Shown here: positions 44,192-53,387 of the stretch, one piece after another | Position numbering within the stretch: the stretch's first letter is position 1 | Layout: each line of letters starts with the position of its first letter | Origin: Rhodospirillales bacterium | Lineage (GTDB): Bacteria; Pseudomonadota; Alphaproteobacteria; Rhodospirillales; UBA2165 | Assembly: GCA_028345065.1 (NCBI GenBank) | Contig: JAOMCN010000002.1 | Coordinates: 1 to 64,000, forward strand | DNA: 64,000 nucleotides | Direction of reading: 5' to 3' | The notes under the pieces: generated by a model | Database searches by the model: none | The model's input: the letters and a program-made list of their open reading frames with translations, nothing else | Told to the model about the DNA's origin: nothing | Position numbers and translations under genes: made by a program

Positions 44192-47100
44192 CAACACAGA
44201 TGATATTCTAAGATTAATTCTTGATGAGATTGAACGCCGGGAAAATTCTCTCCTGGTCTGGGGTGTTGTTGACGGTTCTTCCAGCGAAACAGAAATTTTA
44301 GCTGTTATTTCAGATATCATAGACGACAACTGGAAAAGAGTTGAAGAAATTGATGATAGGTTCACGGATACGGGATTTGTCCTCAAAAAACTCACAGAAA
44401 AGTGCCTCATCTTTGAGATCCCGTTTACCGATGATCAAAGACAATTTAGATCGAGAATGGCGGAGACCGTTCGCCTTCTTTTTCACCTTAGGCAATTGTT
44501 TCCCCTGCATGATCGAGTTGGCGGCTATAATGCTGCAAATACGCTGGTAGCCGATTACCGATTTAAGCGGGTAAGCCGGTCTTACCCAAAACGAGACCAG
44601 ACGTTATCAGACTTTTTTGAGGTATTATGTGCAGAGAACCCTAATATTCGGGCGGCTCTTGAAGCCCAATCTGAGAGACGTCCTGGCATTGAACGTTTTA
44701 TGCTAGCGAATTTTCAGGTTGAGGCAACTAAGGCTATTTTAGACAGCATCGCAACCAAGAACGACCAGGGAATTCTCATATCTGCAGGAACGGGAAGTGG
44801 AAAAACCCTCGCATTCTACCTGCCTGCCCTCTCGCGCATAAGCGATCTTATTCAACAAGAAGACAACACTGACAGATGGGTAAAGGCGGTGGCTATTTAC
44901 CCCAGAAACGAACTGCTAAAGGACCAATTTAGAGAAGTCTTCACTGAAGCGCGATTACTCGATGACCTTTTAAAGGCGAAGAACAAAAGAAAAATTCAAA
45001 TTGGAGCCCTATTCGGTCCAACACCAAATTCATCGGGCGGTCCTAAATATAAGGACGATTGGATAGATGATGGAGCGGGTTACATCTGTCCATATATTAA
45101 CTGCATTCAATGTGGCGGATTAATGGTTTGGCGGCATGAGGATCTGCGTCGAAACAGGGAAGTTCTATGCTGCCAAGGAGATGAGTGTGATTTTGAAATT
45201 AACGAAGACGAAATAATTTTGACACGGAAGAGGATCGCCAAATCCCCGCCGGATATCCTTTTTACGTCCACTGAAATGATGAACCGCCATCTGAGTAACA
45301 AGATTTTAAGAAGTGCCTTCGGAGCTTTCCCCCACGCCCAAAGGGCACCAGAAATGATGCTCCTCGACGAAGTTCACACTTACCAAAGCTTTACGGGTGC
45401 TCAGATCGCCTTTCTGTTACGACGTTGGAGAAATGCACTTCCGAATGGTTCAGACGTCACCTTCATTGGGCTTTCGGCAACCCTGAAAGATGGGGAGGTT
45501 TTCTTTGCAGAATTGTGCGGGCTTAGTGCCGACAACGTAACTGAAATCAAGCCCCGCCCTTCGGAAATGGAAAAGGAAGGCGCCGAATATACCATTGCCC
45601 TCCGCGGAGATCCCGTATCAAGGGCAGCTCTCCTCTCAACGACCATTCAGACTGGAATGCTGTTATCTCGAACTTTAGATGAAAGAAACTCGCGAGTGAG
45701 CGACGGCATATTTGGGACGAAACTTTTCGCCTTTACGGATAAACTGGACGTCATCAACCGCCTAGAACCAGATATGCTGGATGCAGAGGGGCGAGATAGA
45801 GATGGAACCCCCCTTCGAAAACCTCCTTTAGCATTTTTACGGCAACCTCAGAACGATAAAACTCGCTACACAAATGGCCAGGATTGGCTGATGTGCAGGC
45901 AGATTGGCCATTTCCTGGATAACAAAAAGAATATTTCCAAAACGACCTCCCAAGATCCGGGTGTTAATCTTGAAGCAGAGGTCATCATAGCGACGTCGAC
46001 ACTTGAAGTGGGTTTTAATGAAACGAACGTTGGCGCCGTAATCCAGCACAAAGCCCCAAGAGGCATGGCGTCGTACGTACAGAGAAAGGGTCGTGCCGGA
46101 AGAACCCGAAAAATGAGACCTTGGACGGCAATTGTCCTATCGGACTATGGTCGCGATCGCCTGATTTATATGGCGTATGAACAACTTTTCGATCCGGAAT
46201 TACCTGCAAATTCTCTTCCCATTGGTAACCGATATATCTCAAGGATCCAGGCGGTCTACTGTCTGATCGAGTATTTGTCGAAAGAGGTAGGAAACATTTG
46301 GTCCGGTCGCCCTATACGGAAATGGCTATCTCAACCCTACGAACCGGATAATCGAGAAGAAACACTTAAAAAAGAACGGTTATTTCATAAGAAACTTCGG
46401 GAAATTCTGACAAATATACTTGAAGACACTGTTGTTTTTGATGACTTTTCTTCTTACCTCGGTAAATCTCTTCAACTCCAAAACGATGAAATTCAGGCAA
46501 TTCTGTGGGATCACCCGCGTCCCCTCATAACTGCCGTCATCCCCACCGCCTTGAGACGCCTTGCAACCAACTGGAAAAATGAGAACGGAGATGAAGACCA
46601 TTATTTACGTGATGCCCCCCTTCCGGAATTCGCAACGCAGACTTTGTTTAATGACTTAAACCTTCCCGAAGTTATTTTAAAGATGCCTGAACAGCAACTG
46701 GGAGACGACGAAACCATGGCACTTTCCCAAGCGATGAGGGAATTTGCCCCTGGGAGAATATCAAAACGATTTGCTGCAACCGGAAGAGCTAACTTAAAAC
46801 ATTGGGTGTGTCCTGAGGATTTAACGGAGAATGAATGCCTCCTAGAGTTCACAAATCCATATGAATTATCCGAACTGGGAAGGTGGTCGTTAGTTGAAAG
46901 ATCTGATGTCGTTTCTCTGCCAGTCTTCCGGCTATTATCCATTCAACTTAAACAGGCAGATCCGGATTACGGTGATACCTCTAATGCCCGACTAAACTGG
47001 CATACTCAAATCATTGCCAGAGAGAGAGGAACCCCACTGGCACCACCCGTCGGTGTGCCTCTTGAACAACTAATCGAAGACATCCAAATTTTCACTCATG

Positions 47101-48761
47101 AAGATCAAAATCCTGTTGAAATTCGTCGATTTTCAGATCATTCCAACGCGGATATAAGGCGGCCTAAAGAGGAGGATTTTAGAACACGGATAAATTTCGT
47201 TCGGGATGGCGTTCCTGCCGCATTGGGAATGTCGATGACGGTAGATGCCCTCCGTATTAAGATCCCATCTTCATTTAATTTTTTAGACAATCTCAACCTC
47301 ACCGAAGCGGCAATTCGAGGGTTGAGGACCGCACGATACTTATCTGAGGCAAAGACAGGAGAAACTTTATCAGCGGTAGCAAACCCGTTCCTCAAGGAAT
47401 GGCTGGCTAACATTTATATGACGACTGTCATCCACCAAGCCATTTTAACTTCAACAAACCTAGAAGTTGCCGCTGAAGAAGTCTTTAACGATGCATCTGA
47501 GTTATTGGTTACACAGGTGCTAAATACTGTTTTTCAATCTTATCATGAAGTCGACCCAGATGCAGACGATGAAGCCGAACCGGAAAGAGACACATTACAT
47601 GTTGAATTAAATCATCTTCTAACAACACCTGATATACGGCAAGACTTACACAATCTAATTTCGCTCCTATGGACCGATATTGATGAGAGTTGGAATACGT
47701 GGCTCCGGGACAAGGTAAAGGTAACACTTGCAGGTGCCGTCTACTATACTATCCAAACCCTCTGCCCCCAAATTGACATAGAAAATCTAACCACGGACAT
47801 CTTCCCCGGACCAAGAGAAGTGGGGGATGTATTTGTCGAAGAAGATATCAATTATGAGATTTGGGTCAGTGAAACGTCACCAGGCGGTAATGGACTTATT
47901 CAAACCTTCAACCAGTCATTTAATGAGGAACCGGGCCTCTTTTTCAAATTACTTCATTCTACCTTAGAGGCTAATGAGTTTGAGGTTATTGACAGGCAAA
48001 TGACACGATATTTGAATGAAAGCGAACCAACCGCTAGTTCATCACTCTACGACAGTGTTGAAGAATATCGTTCAGCTGACAGCCTCGACCAACAAGAAGC
48101 TTCATTTACAGAAATTCGTCGTTCTCTAGTTGAAAATGGTTACTCCATTTTTCACAGTTTTTTGTCTTCATTTTCAGCTCGGATCATGAGACCCGGATCA
48201 AGTGATGATAGTGATCATTTTTTTAGATTGGGAATTACCGAATGGATCGAAGAGGAAGAACGTTTAGGTACGGAGATAGATGCCCGAATTTTCTCATACT
48301 ACTGGAGCCAAACGGACGCAGCCGAGAATTTTATGGCCTCATTCGACACCCAGAATACAGGCACACATGATAGGAATTGGCTCTACAATGTAATTTATGG
48401 AGTGTTCTGGCCTCGGGGCAGATTGGTGAGAGAGAGTAGCCTTAAACTGTATAACGAATTTGTTGAGTTACCAGATCCTGAACGACTGCTCTTTGCCAAT
48501 CTAAGTCGCGTAAATCCCAAGACTGTTCAATGCTCCAGTCAAGACTGGTTAGAGGAAACAAAGCTTGTCTTGCAGGAAGAGGGAACCGTTATCGTCGAAA
48601 GCTCCGTGAAGGAACAAAAAGACCTGTCTAAAGCAATTAACCAGTTAGCTGTCGAACCAATAGAGGTGAGCTATCTGAAATCCTTCGCAAGGATTATAGA
48701 ACTGGACCGATCTGAAGAAGTTATACGTGCTAGGTTTGAATTGCCGGAGATATTTTGGTGA
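44181..48761 (+). CDS. dpdJ: DpdJ, large DEAD/DEAH-type helicase
   Basis: About 1526 aa from GTG 44181 (MIINNTDDILRLILDEI); the track start TTG 44154 is the alternative, and neither has a strong SD. Helicase motifs: SAGTGSGKTLAFYLPAL (about residue 200), MLLDEVHTYQ (393), IGLSATL (430), ATSTLEVGFNETNVG and YVQRKGRAGRTRK (632). A zinc-ribbon-like insertion lies around residues 300-340 (CPYINCIQCGG ... CCQGDECDF). The C-terminal ~700 residues are unrecognised. Its build is like large defence helicases. Restriction-arm component, coupled to dpdK by GTGA. Confidence 0.88.
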   Translation: MIINNTDDILRLILDEIERRENSLLVWGVVDGSSSETEILAVISDIIDDNWKRVEEIDDRFTDTGFVLKKLTEKCLIFEIPFTDDQRQFRSRMAETVRLLFHLRQLFPLHDRVGGYNAANTLVADYRFKRVSRSYPKRDQTLSDFFEVLCAENPNIRAALEAQSERRPGIERFMLANFQVEATKAILDSIATKNDQGILISAGTGSGKTLAFYLPALSRISDLIQQEDNTDRWVKAVAIYPRNELLKDQFREVFTEARLLDDLLKAKNKRKIQIGALFGPTPNSSGGPKYKDDWIDDGAGYICPYINCIQCGGLMVWRHEDLRRNREVLCCQGDECDFEINEDEIILTRKRIAKSPPDILFTSTEMMNRHLSNKILRSAFGAFPHAQRAPEMMLLDEVHTYQSFTGAQIAFLLRRWRNALPNGSDVTFIGLSATLKDGEVFFAELCGLSADNVTEIKPRPSEMEKEGAEYTIALRGDPVSRAALLSTTIQTGMLLSRTLDERNSRVSDGIFGTKLFAFTDKLDVINRLEPDMLDAEGRDRDGTPLRKPPLAFLRQPQNDKTRYTNGQDWLMCRQIGHFLDNKKNISKTTSQDPGVNLEAEVIIATSTLEVGFNETNVGAVIQHKAPRGMASYVQRKGRAGRTRKMRPWTAIVLSDYGRDRLIYMAYEQLFDPELPANSLPIGNRYISRIQAVYCLIEYLSKEVGNIWSGRPIRKWLSQPYEPDNREETLKKERLFHKKLREILTNILEDTVVFDDFSSYLGKSLQLQNDEIQAILWDHPRPLITAVIPTALRRLATNWKNENGDEDHYLRDAPLPEFATQTLFNDLNLPEVILKMPEQQLGDDETMALSQAMREFAPGRISKRFAATGRANLKHWVCPEDLTENECLLEFTNPYELSELGRWSLVERSDVVSLPVFRLLSIQLKQADPDYGDTSNARLNWHTQIIARERGTPLAPPVGVPLEQLIEDIQIFTHEDQNPVEIRRFSDHSNADIRRPKEEDFRTRINFVRDGVPAALGMSMTVDALRIKIPSSFNFLDNLNLTEAAIRGLRTARYLSEAKTGETLSAVANPFLKEWLANIYMTTVIHQAILTSTNLEVAAEEVFNDASELLVTQVLNTVFQSYHEVDPDADDEAEPERDTLHVELNHLLTTPDIRQDLHNLISLLWTDIDESWNTWLRDKVKVTLAGAVYYTIQTLCPQIDIENLTTDIFPGPREVGDVFVEEDINYEIWVSETSPGGNGLIQTFNQSFNEEPGLFFKLLHSTLEANEFEVIDRQMTRYLNESEPTASSSLYDSVEEYRSADSLDQQEASFTEIRRSLVENGYSIFHSFLSSFSARIMRPGSSDDSDHFFRLGITEWIEEEERLGTEIDARIFSYYWSQTDAAENFMASFDTQNTGTHDRNWLYNVIYGVFWPRGRLVRESSLKLYNEFVELPDPERLLFANLSRVNPKTVQCSSQDWLEETKLVLQEEGTVIVESSVKEQKDLSKAINQLAVEPIEVSYLKSFARIIELDRSEEVIRARFELPEIFW

Positions 48762-49318
48762 CAGAACTTAGACGCATATTCCAAACCAAAACAACGAGCC
48801 AAGGAGAAATCCGGGATCTCCTGCAGATGATATTTGCCAATGAACTGCTAACACCGAGTGAGGAGTTGTGGTTGGTAAGTCCCTGGATCAGCGATATCCC
48901 AATTCTGGATAACCGTATGGGGGGGTTTGATGCAATTAACCCCGAGTGGAAAGGAAGGGAAATTCGGTTAACGGAAGTTCTTCTCCAATTGATGTCCGTT
49001 GGTAGTAAAGCATTTATCGTTACCATTAGCCCAACTGACGTGGACACAAATCGTTATTTTGTTAATAGGCTATCTTCTCTTTCTGAGGAAACCGGTCTAA
49101 CCAACAAGAAAATAATTATTGAGGTGCCAAAACCTGAAGATTTTACTGGTCTTCATTATAAGGGAATACTGACAGCCAGAGGTTTTCTCGAAGGTTCAAT
49201 GAATATCAGTCATAACGGATTAAAGCTGAACGACGAACAGGTTACTTATGACATTAATAGGGAAAGAATTACAGACGCTCGGGTTCACTTTGAGGAAACC
49301 CACGGGGAAGGTTCCTAA
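48758..49318 (+). CDS. dpdK: DpdK, phospholipase-D-like protein
   Basis: 186 aa from GTG 48758, overlapping the dpdJ stop (GTGA) with GGAGA 8 bases ahead. PLD-type features: ELWLVSPWISDIPIL early, and one H-x-K motif, HYKGILTARGFLEGSMNISHNG (His/Lys near residue 132, then GSMN). Only one such motif is present, so a dimer would be needed for a complete active site, as in bacterial Nuc-type PLD nucleases. It is the likely DNA-cutting subunit of the restriction arm. Confidence 0.85.
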   Translation: MTELRRIFQTKTTSQGEIRDLLQMIFANELLTPSEELWLVSPWISDIPILDNRMGGFDAINPEWKGREIRLTEVLLQLMSVGSKAFIVTISPTDVDTNRYFVNRLSSLSEETGLTNKKIIIEVPKPEDFTGLHYKGILTARGFLEGSMNISHNGLKLNDEQVTYDINRERITDARVHFEETHGEGS

Positions 49319-49321
49319 TTA

Positions 49322-51568
49322 ATGAACAACCCAAATAAAATTGAAGAAGGTCTGGTAGAGTTTTTATCATCTCCCAATGAAATTTCTCTTCACGATCTCG
49401 AACAGAGAGAATTTCTTTACCCGTGGTGTGAGGAGGTTGCGGAGTGGTGGGAATTAGGAAAAACAACAAACTGGAACGCACCGATTATCCTCCCCCTCAA
49501 ACTTTCTGAGGAAAACACAATCTGGTTTGCCAGTGCCCTCGATTCAAGAATAGCCAATCAGTTAGGCATCGAGTTACTGGCGCACGTCGGTCCCTCCTTC
49601 TCTGATTTTAATGGAAATATTTGGGAAAAAGATAGCCAAACATCATCCGATAAGAATTTTTTTCATAGTCTCGAGCACAATGTCTACCGATTTACAACGT
49701 CTTCACCGGACAGTGACGAAAAGATAGCGAAATACCTGCGACTTTTTAGGGGTTCCGTTCAGAAAAGACCACCAAGTCAAAAGATCGTCTCTACGTCCAG
49801 CCAATTGATGCGGTCGGAATTTGATAAGGCATTGATGCTAGGTGATGGGGTCCAAGCACTTTTCTTAAAGAATGAACTTTTGAAGACGGGTCGCTTAAGT
49901 GCGGAAAATCAAATCTATTTAGAAGTTCGCTATCTGGCTGGGTTAAGCAAGTCGCCGGATTTAATAACGAACGAAAAGTTACTAAATAAATTAACAGACC
50001 GTAAGCTGCCAAAGCAAATCCTTCTCGATCTAATGACTTCCTATCACGCTGTTTTTGTTGAGGAAATCGAAGACGGAGAAAAGCCTGAAAAAAAAATTGA
50101 AGAATTCAGAACATCAACACGATCTTTTGGCACATTTTTTAGAACACGCAGGGGTCTAAAAGATTCCAAGCTGTTAAAAACATTTCTCCTGTATGAAGTT
50201 TGCCATAGAGAAATCAAGGATGATGATTTCGAAAAACTTGCCAGTGAAGTTACTGATGGCGATAAGTTTATCCAAGCTTTAAGGGACTTTCTCTCCCCGC
50301 CATCCGTCACTCCCGTGGTTGTAGATAGCGATCCAGACATAGTTCCGGATCAACTGGAGAGAGCGAATGCCGCCTTTCTAGCAATGGATTGGGATTTAGC
50401 TTTTTCTTTGTTCCTGCAATTGGAACCAACCAAGGATACTGTCAATAAAGCCCTTACATGTGCGGAACTGCTTAAAAACACAGAAGCGAACGCAGAAGTT
50501 TGTCGTTTTATTGAAAGTTCCAATATAAATTTGAAAACGGAACTGGCACCCAATCCAAAAGAATTTTACCTAAAAATCTCCTCGAAAATTAATAACCCAG
50601 TTAAGGGAGTTGCGGGTTGGTTAGAATGGCTTGAATTAATTTCGATTGAAAAAGACATGGAGGAAGTTGAAAAATTACTGGAACATGAGAGCGGAACTTG
50701 GTCCATCAAACCACTCTGCTCTGATGATAGCGCCAACGCATTAATCGATGCTCACGAGGTTCGCAGAGACCTCATTGAAAAAGCAATAATAACAATTGTA
50801 ACGCAATTGCAAGAGGAGGAAGAGAACCAAAGTACAATTGCAAAACCTTTAATAGACACCATGCTAATCATAAATTTGACAAAAGACGCTCACTCCGCCT
50901 CCGACCTGGAAATTATTAATCAATTAACTCAATTATTTTTAACGACAGGTCTTAGCGCCGAAGAATACCTAGAATTAATCAAAGAGTTGAACCAGCTATT
51001 CGATGATAATTCCTCCTACAATAACCTTTCATGGGCCCTAGATTTACTCGATATTTTGGCAACTCATCCATGTCCCAGTGATGAGGCTCGTCTGCGTTTG
51101 TTCAGTTCTGTCATTGAATTTTCAAGTCGACAAATTCATCGCTTAAATTTTGCACACTATAAAACCCTGCAATTTCTGAGTTCAGACTATAGCACACCAT
51201 TACCTAAAGCATTCGATCAAGTGGCAAATCAAACTGGCGATGAAGAGGTACGTAACTATGACAATATTAAGATTGGCATTTACACTCTAATAGAACAAGC
51301 AGGGCAAAGGGCGGCCGATTTACTCAAGGAATTGTACCCAAATATTTCTGTTAATACGAACAACGATCACGCCTGCACAGATAGGCTCCGAGCAATCGCA
51401 AGAAATTCAGATATTTTTGTTTTTTGCGCGAGGGTTAGTACCCATCAGGCTTACTACTGCGTAAAAGATCACAGACCAACTGAAAATTTGTTCCTTCAAC
51501 CGCCTGGCAGAGGCAGAACAAGTATAATCAATATCGTTGCAGATAATATTGCAAAGGTTTTAAATTAA
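49322..51568 (+). CDS. dpdD: DpdD-like protein
   Basis: 748 aa, helical and without a classic enzyme motif. The C-terminal end (FCARVSTHQAYYCVKDHRP...LFLQPPGRGRTSIINIV) matches the recurring ending of DpdD-type proteins, where a His/Lys/Arg-rich stretch leads to a G-x-G-S/T-S-I segment. All other dpd letters are assigned, which supports DpdD by elimination. Here it follows dpdK rather than standing early, so gene order is rearranged. Function in restriction unknown. Confidence 0.65.
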   Translation: MNNPNKIEEGLVEFLSSPNEISLHDLEQREFLYPWCEEVAEWWELGKTTNWNAPIILPLKLSEENTIWFASALDSRIANQLGIELLAHVGPSFSDFNGNIWEKDSQTSSDKNFFHSLEHNVYRFTTSSPDSDEKIAKYLRLFRGSVQKRPPSQKIVSTSSQLMRSEFDKALMLGDGVQALFLKNELLKTGRLSAENQIYLEVRYLAGLSKSPDLITNEKLLNKLTDRKLPKQILLDLMTSYHAVFVEEIEDGEKPEKKIEEFRTSTRSFGTFFRTRRGLKDSKLLKTFLLYEVCHREIKDDDFEKLASEVTDGDKFIQALRDFLSPPSVTPVVVDSDPDIVPDQLERANAAFLAMDWDLAFSLFLQLEPTKDTVNKALTCAELLKNTEANAEVCRFIESSNINLKTELAPNPKEFYLKISSKINNPVKGVAGWLEWLELISIEKDMEEVEKLLEHESGTWSIKPLCSDDSANALIDAHEVRRDLIEKAIITIVTQLQEEEENQSTIAKPLIDTMLIINLTKDAHSASDLEIINQLTQLFLTTGLSAEEYLELIKELNQLFDDNSSYNNLSWALDLLDILATHPCPSDEARLRLFSSVIEFSSRQIHRLNFAHYKTLQFLSSDYSTPLPKAFDQVANQTGDEEVRNYDNIKIGIYTLIEQAGQRAADLLKELYPNISVNTNNDHACTDRLRAIARNSDIFVFCARVSTHQAYYCVKDHRPTENLFLQPPGRGRTSIINIVADNIAKVLN

Positions 51569-51571
51569 TAC

Positions 51572-53257
51572 ATGGCAATTTCTGTTGATACTTCTGGTGG
51601 CTGGATGCCGGAGAAAAGTTTACTGGACTCCCAACAAGTGGCTATCCTGGATAATCTAATTCGGTGGGCTGAGGAATCCAAAATGCCTGATGACGCCAAA
51701 TCTCAGACACACTGGATACAAGGTTTTGCCGGATCCGGAAAAACTATTTTGCTCATCTATGCCATGCTGCAAACAATAAGGCTTCAACCCGACGCTAAAA
51801 TCTGTTTTGTGACTTACACCTCAGCCTTAAAGGACTTGGTCCTTTCTGCCCTGAAACCTGATGGTGATGAAGCTGTAGAAATCATCAGATTCGATCAAAT
51901 GGCAGAAGCCATCAAATCACAAAATAGGTTTGATTACGTCTTCGTCGATGAAGTGCAGGATATAAAAAAATCTCACCTAAAATTATTAATAAGGAGTACC
52001 AATAGACTTGTTATAGCCGGTGACCCGGACCAAAGTATTTATCAAAACAGGGTGTCCGAAAAAGAGTTACAAGAAGCACTTAAGGTTCCAGACGATTGCC
52101 TTTATGAACTGTCTATACTCTACCGACTGCCCCCGAAGGTTGTAGCGATTGCCAACACTATACTTCCCGAAACTAAAATGATTTTTGCAGAAAATGGTCG
52201 ACGAGGAGAACCAGGAACAGCTATCACAACGCATTACACAAATAAACAGAAGGAGGCCGAAACCGTCTATAAATACGCAGACGAGTTATCAACTCCCAAG
52301 AAGCCTTCTCTAATTCTATTGCCATCACACGGTGGTATTTATGACTTTGCTAAATTAGTCTGCAAGTCCAGAGATCTCCCACCCCCACCAGAATCCGTAT
52401 ACAGGGGAATGCGCGATTATTCGGAATTCAACCAAAGTTTGAAGGATAACGGCCTAAATTTAATGTATTTTGGAAATGATAACGGTGACTTAAATGTCTC
52501 GAAAGTTCATGGACAAACTTACATAATGACATACCACAGTGCCAAGGGTCTCGATTTTCCTCAAGTTTTCCTGCCAGGATTGAACGTCGACCTTACCATT
52601 TGGAGGGACAACGAAATAATATCCAAGAGGTTATTTTTTGTAGGTATTACCAGAACCTCAAAGGATCTCTACATGTCATTTAATTCACATGAACCTCACC
52701 GTTACTTAAATGAAGTAGAAAAGTTAACTGGTGGTATGATTGAATTTGAAGGAACCTCTGAACCAGAAAAAGCGACGCAAGCCTCCCCTAACCCGGTGGA
52801 AGCGCTTATTGGGGAAGTGGTCGAAGATGCAATTTCTGACAAGATAGTGGAAGAACTCAAGGACGCAATTGCTGACGAGATAGCAGAAGGACTCGTCAAT
52901 GGCATTGATGACGATGAAGAGAAGAAAGGGGAAGATGAAATACCCTCCTCAACTGGCATAGTTGAACCTACTTCCTCCCCTGAACCGGTAAAAACGAAGG
53001 AGGCCCCCCCTGAACCAGTGAAAAAGAAGCAGGCGTCAACTTCTAAACCAGCGAAAAAGAAGCAAGCGTCACCTTTTAAACCCGTGAAAAAGAAACAGGC
53101 GTCTACTTCTAAACCCGTGAAAAAGAAACAGGCGTCTACTTCTAAACCTGTGAAAAAGAAACAGGCGTCTACTTCTAAACCCGTGGAAACGAAACAGGCT
53201 TCCCCTGAACCAGTGAAAAAGAAGCAGGCTTGGTGGAAACGACTTTTCGGAGACTAG
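51572..53257 (+). CDS. UvrD/Rep-like SF1 helicase with repetitive tail, Dpd-associated
   Basis: 561 aa. Compact SF1A helicase: GFAGSGKTILL (about residue 51), FVDEVQDI (125), GDPDQSIYQ (150), TYHSAKGLDFPQVFLPGL (320) and VGITRTSKDLY (357). It lacks the large 2B-type inserts of full UvrD. From about residue 400 the tail reads PVEALIGEVVEDAI, an acidic DDDEEKKGED patch and then 11-residue KKKQASTSKPV repeats. The same kind of tail ends DpdE. This is not one of the eleven Salmonella dpd genes, so it seems to be an added component. Three bases after dpdD. Confidence 0.85.
   Translation: MAISVDTSGGWMPEKSLLDSQQVAILDNLIRWAEESKMPDDAKSQTHWIQGFAGSGKTILLIYAMLQTIRLQPDAKICFVTYTSALKDLVLSALKPDGDEAVEIIRFDQMAEAIKSQNRFDYVFVDEVQDIKKSHLKLLIRSTNRLVIAGDPDQSIYQNRVSEKELQEALKVPDDCLYELSILYRLPPKVVAIANTILPETKMIFAENGRRGEPGTAITTHYTNKQKEAETVYKYADELSTPKKPSLILLPSHGGIYDFAKLVCKSRDLPPPPESVYRGMRDYSEFNQSLKDNGLNLMYFGNDNGDLNVSKVHGQTYIMTYHSAKGLDFPQVFLPGLNVDLTIWRDNEIISKRLFFVGITRTSKDLYMSFNSHEPHRYLNEVEKLTGGMIEFEGTSEPEKATQASPNPVEALIGEVVEDAISDKIVEELKDAIADEIAEGLVNGIDDDEEKKGEDEIPSSTGIVEPTSSPEPVKTKEAPPEPVKKKQASTSKPAKKKQASPFKPVKKKQASTSKPVKKKQASTSKPVKKKQASTSKPVETKQASPEPVKKKQAWWKRLFGD
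53021..53236 (+). repeat. 33-bp tandem repeats encoding basic KKKQASTSKPV tail
   Basis: Five 33-base units plus shorter ends. Several are identical except for one or two bases (AAAAAGAAACAGGCGTCTAC...). They encode a lysine-rich, probably DNA-binding tail of the UvrD-like helicase. Copy number may vary between strains by slippage. Confidence 0.9.
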
Positions 53258-53387
53258 TCGGGGGATTTGGAGAAATATTAAGGGGAATAAATAACTGAAA
53301 TTATTGAGTAACAACTTAAATAAGGCATGAACTACGATAGGAACTAACAAAGCCGAGTAAAATTAATAAGATTTATAATTCTAGGTT

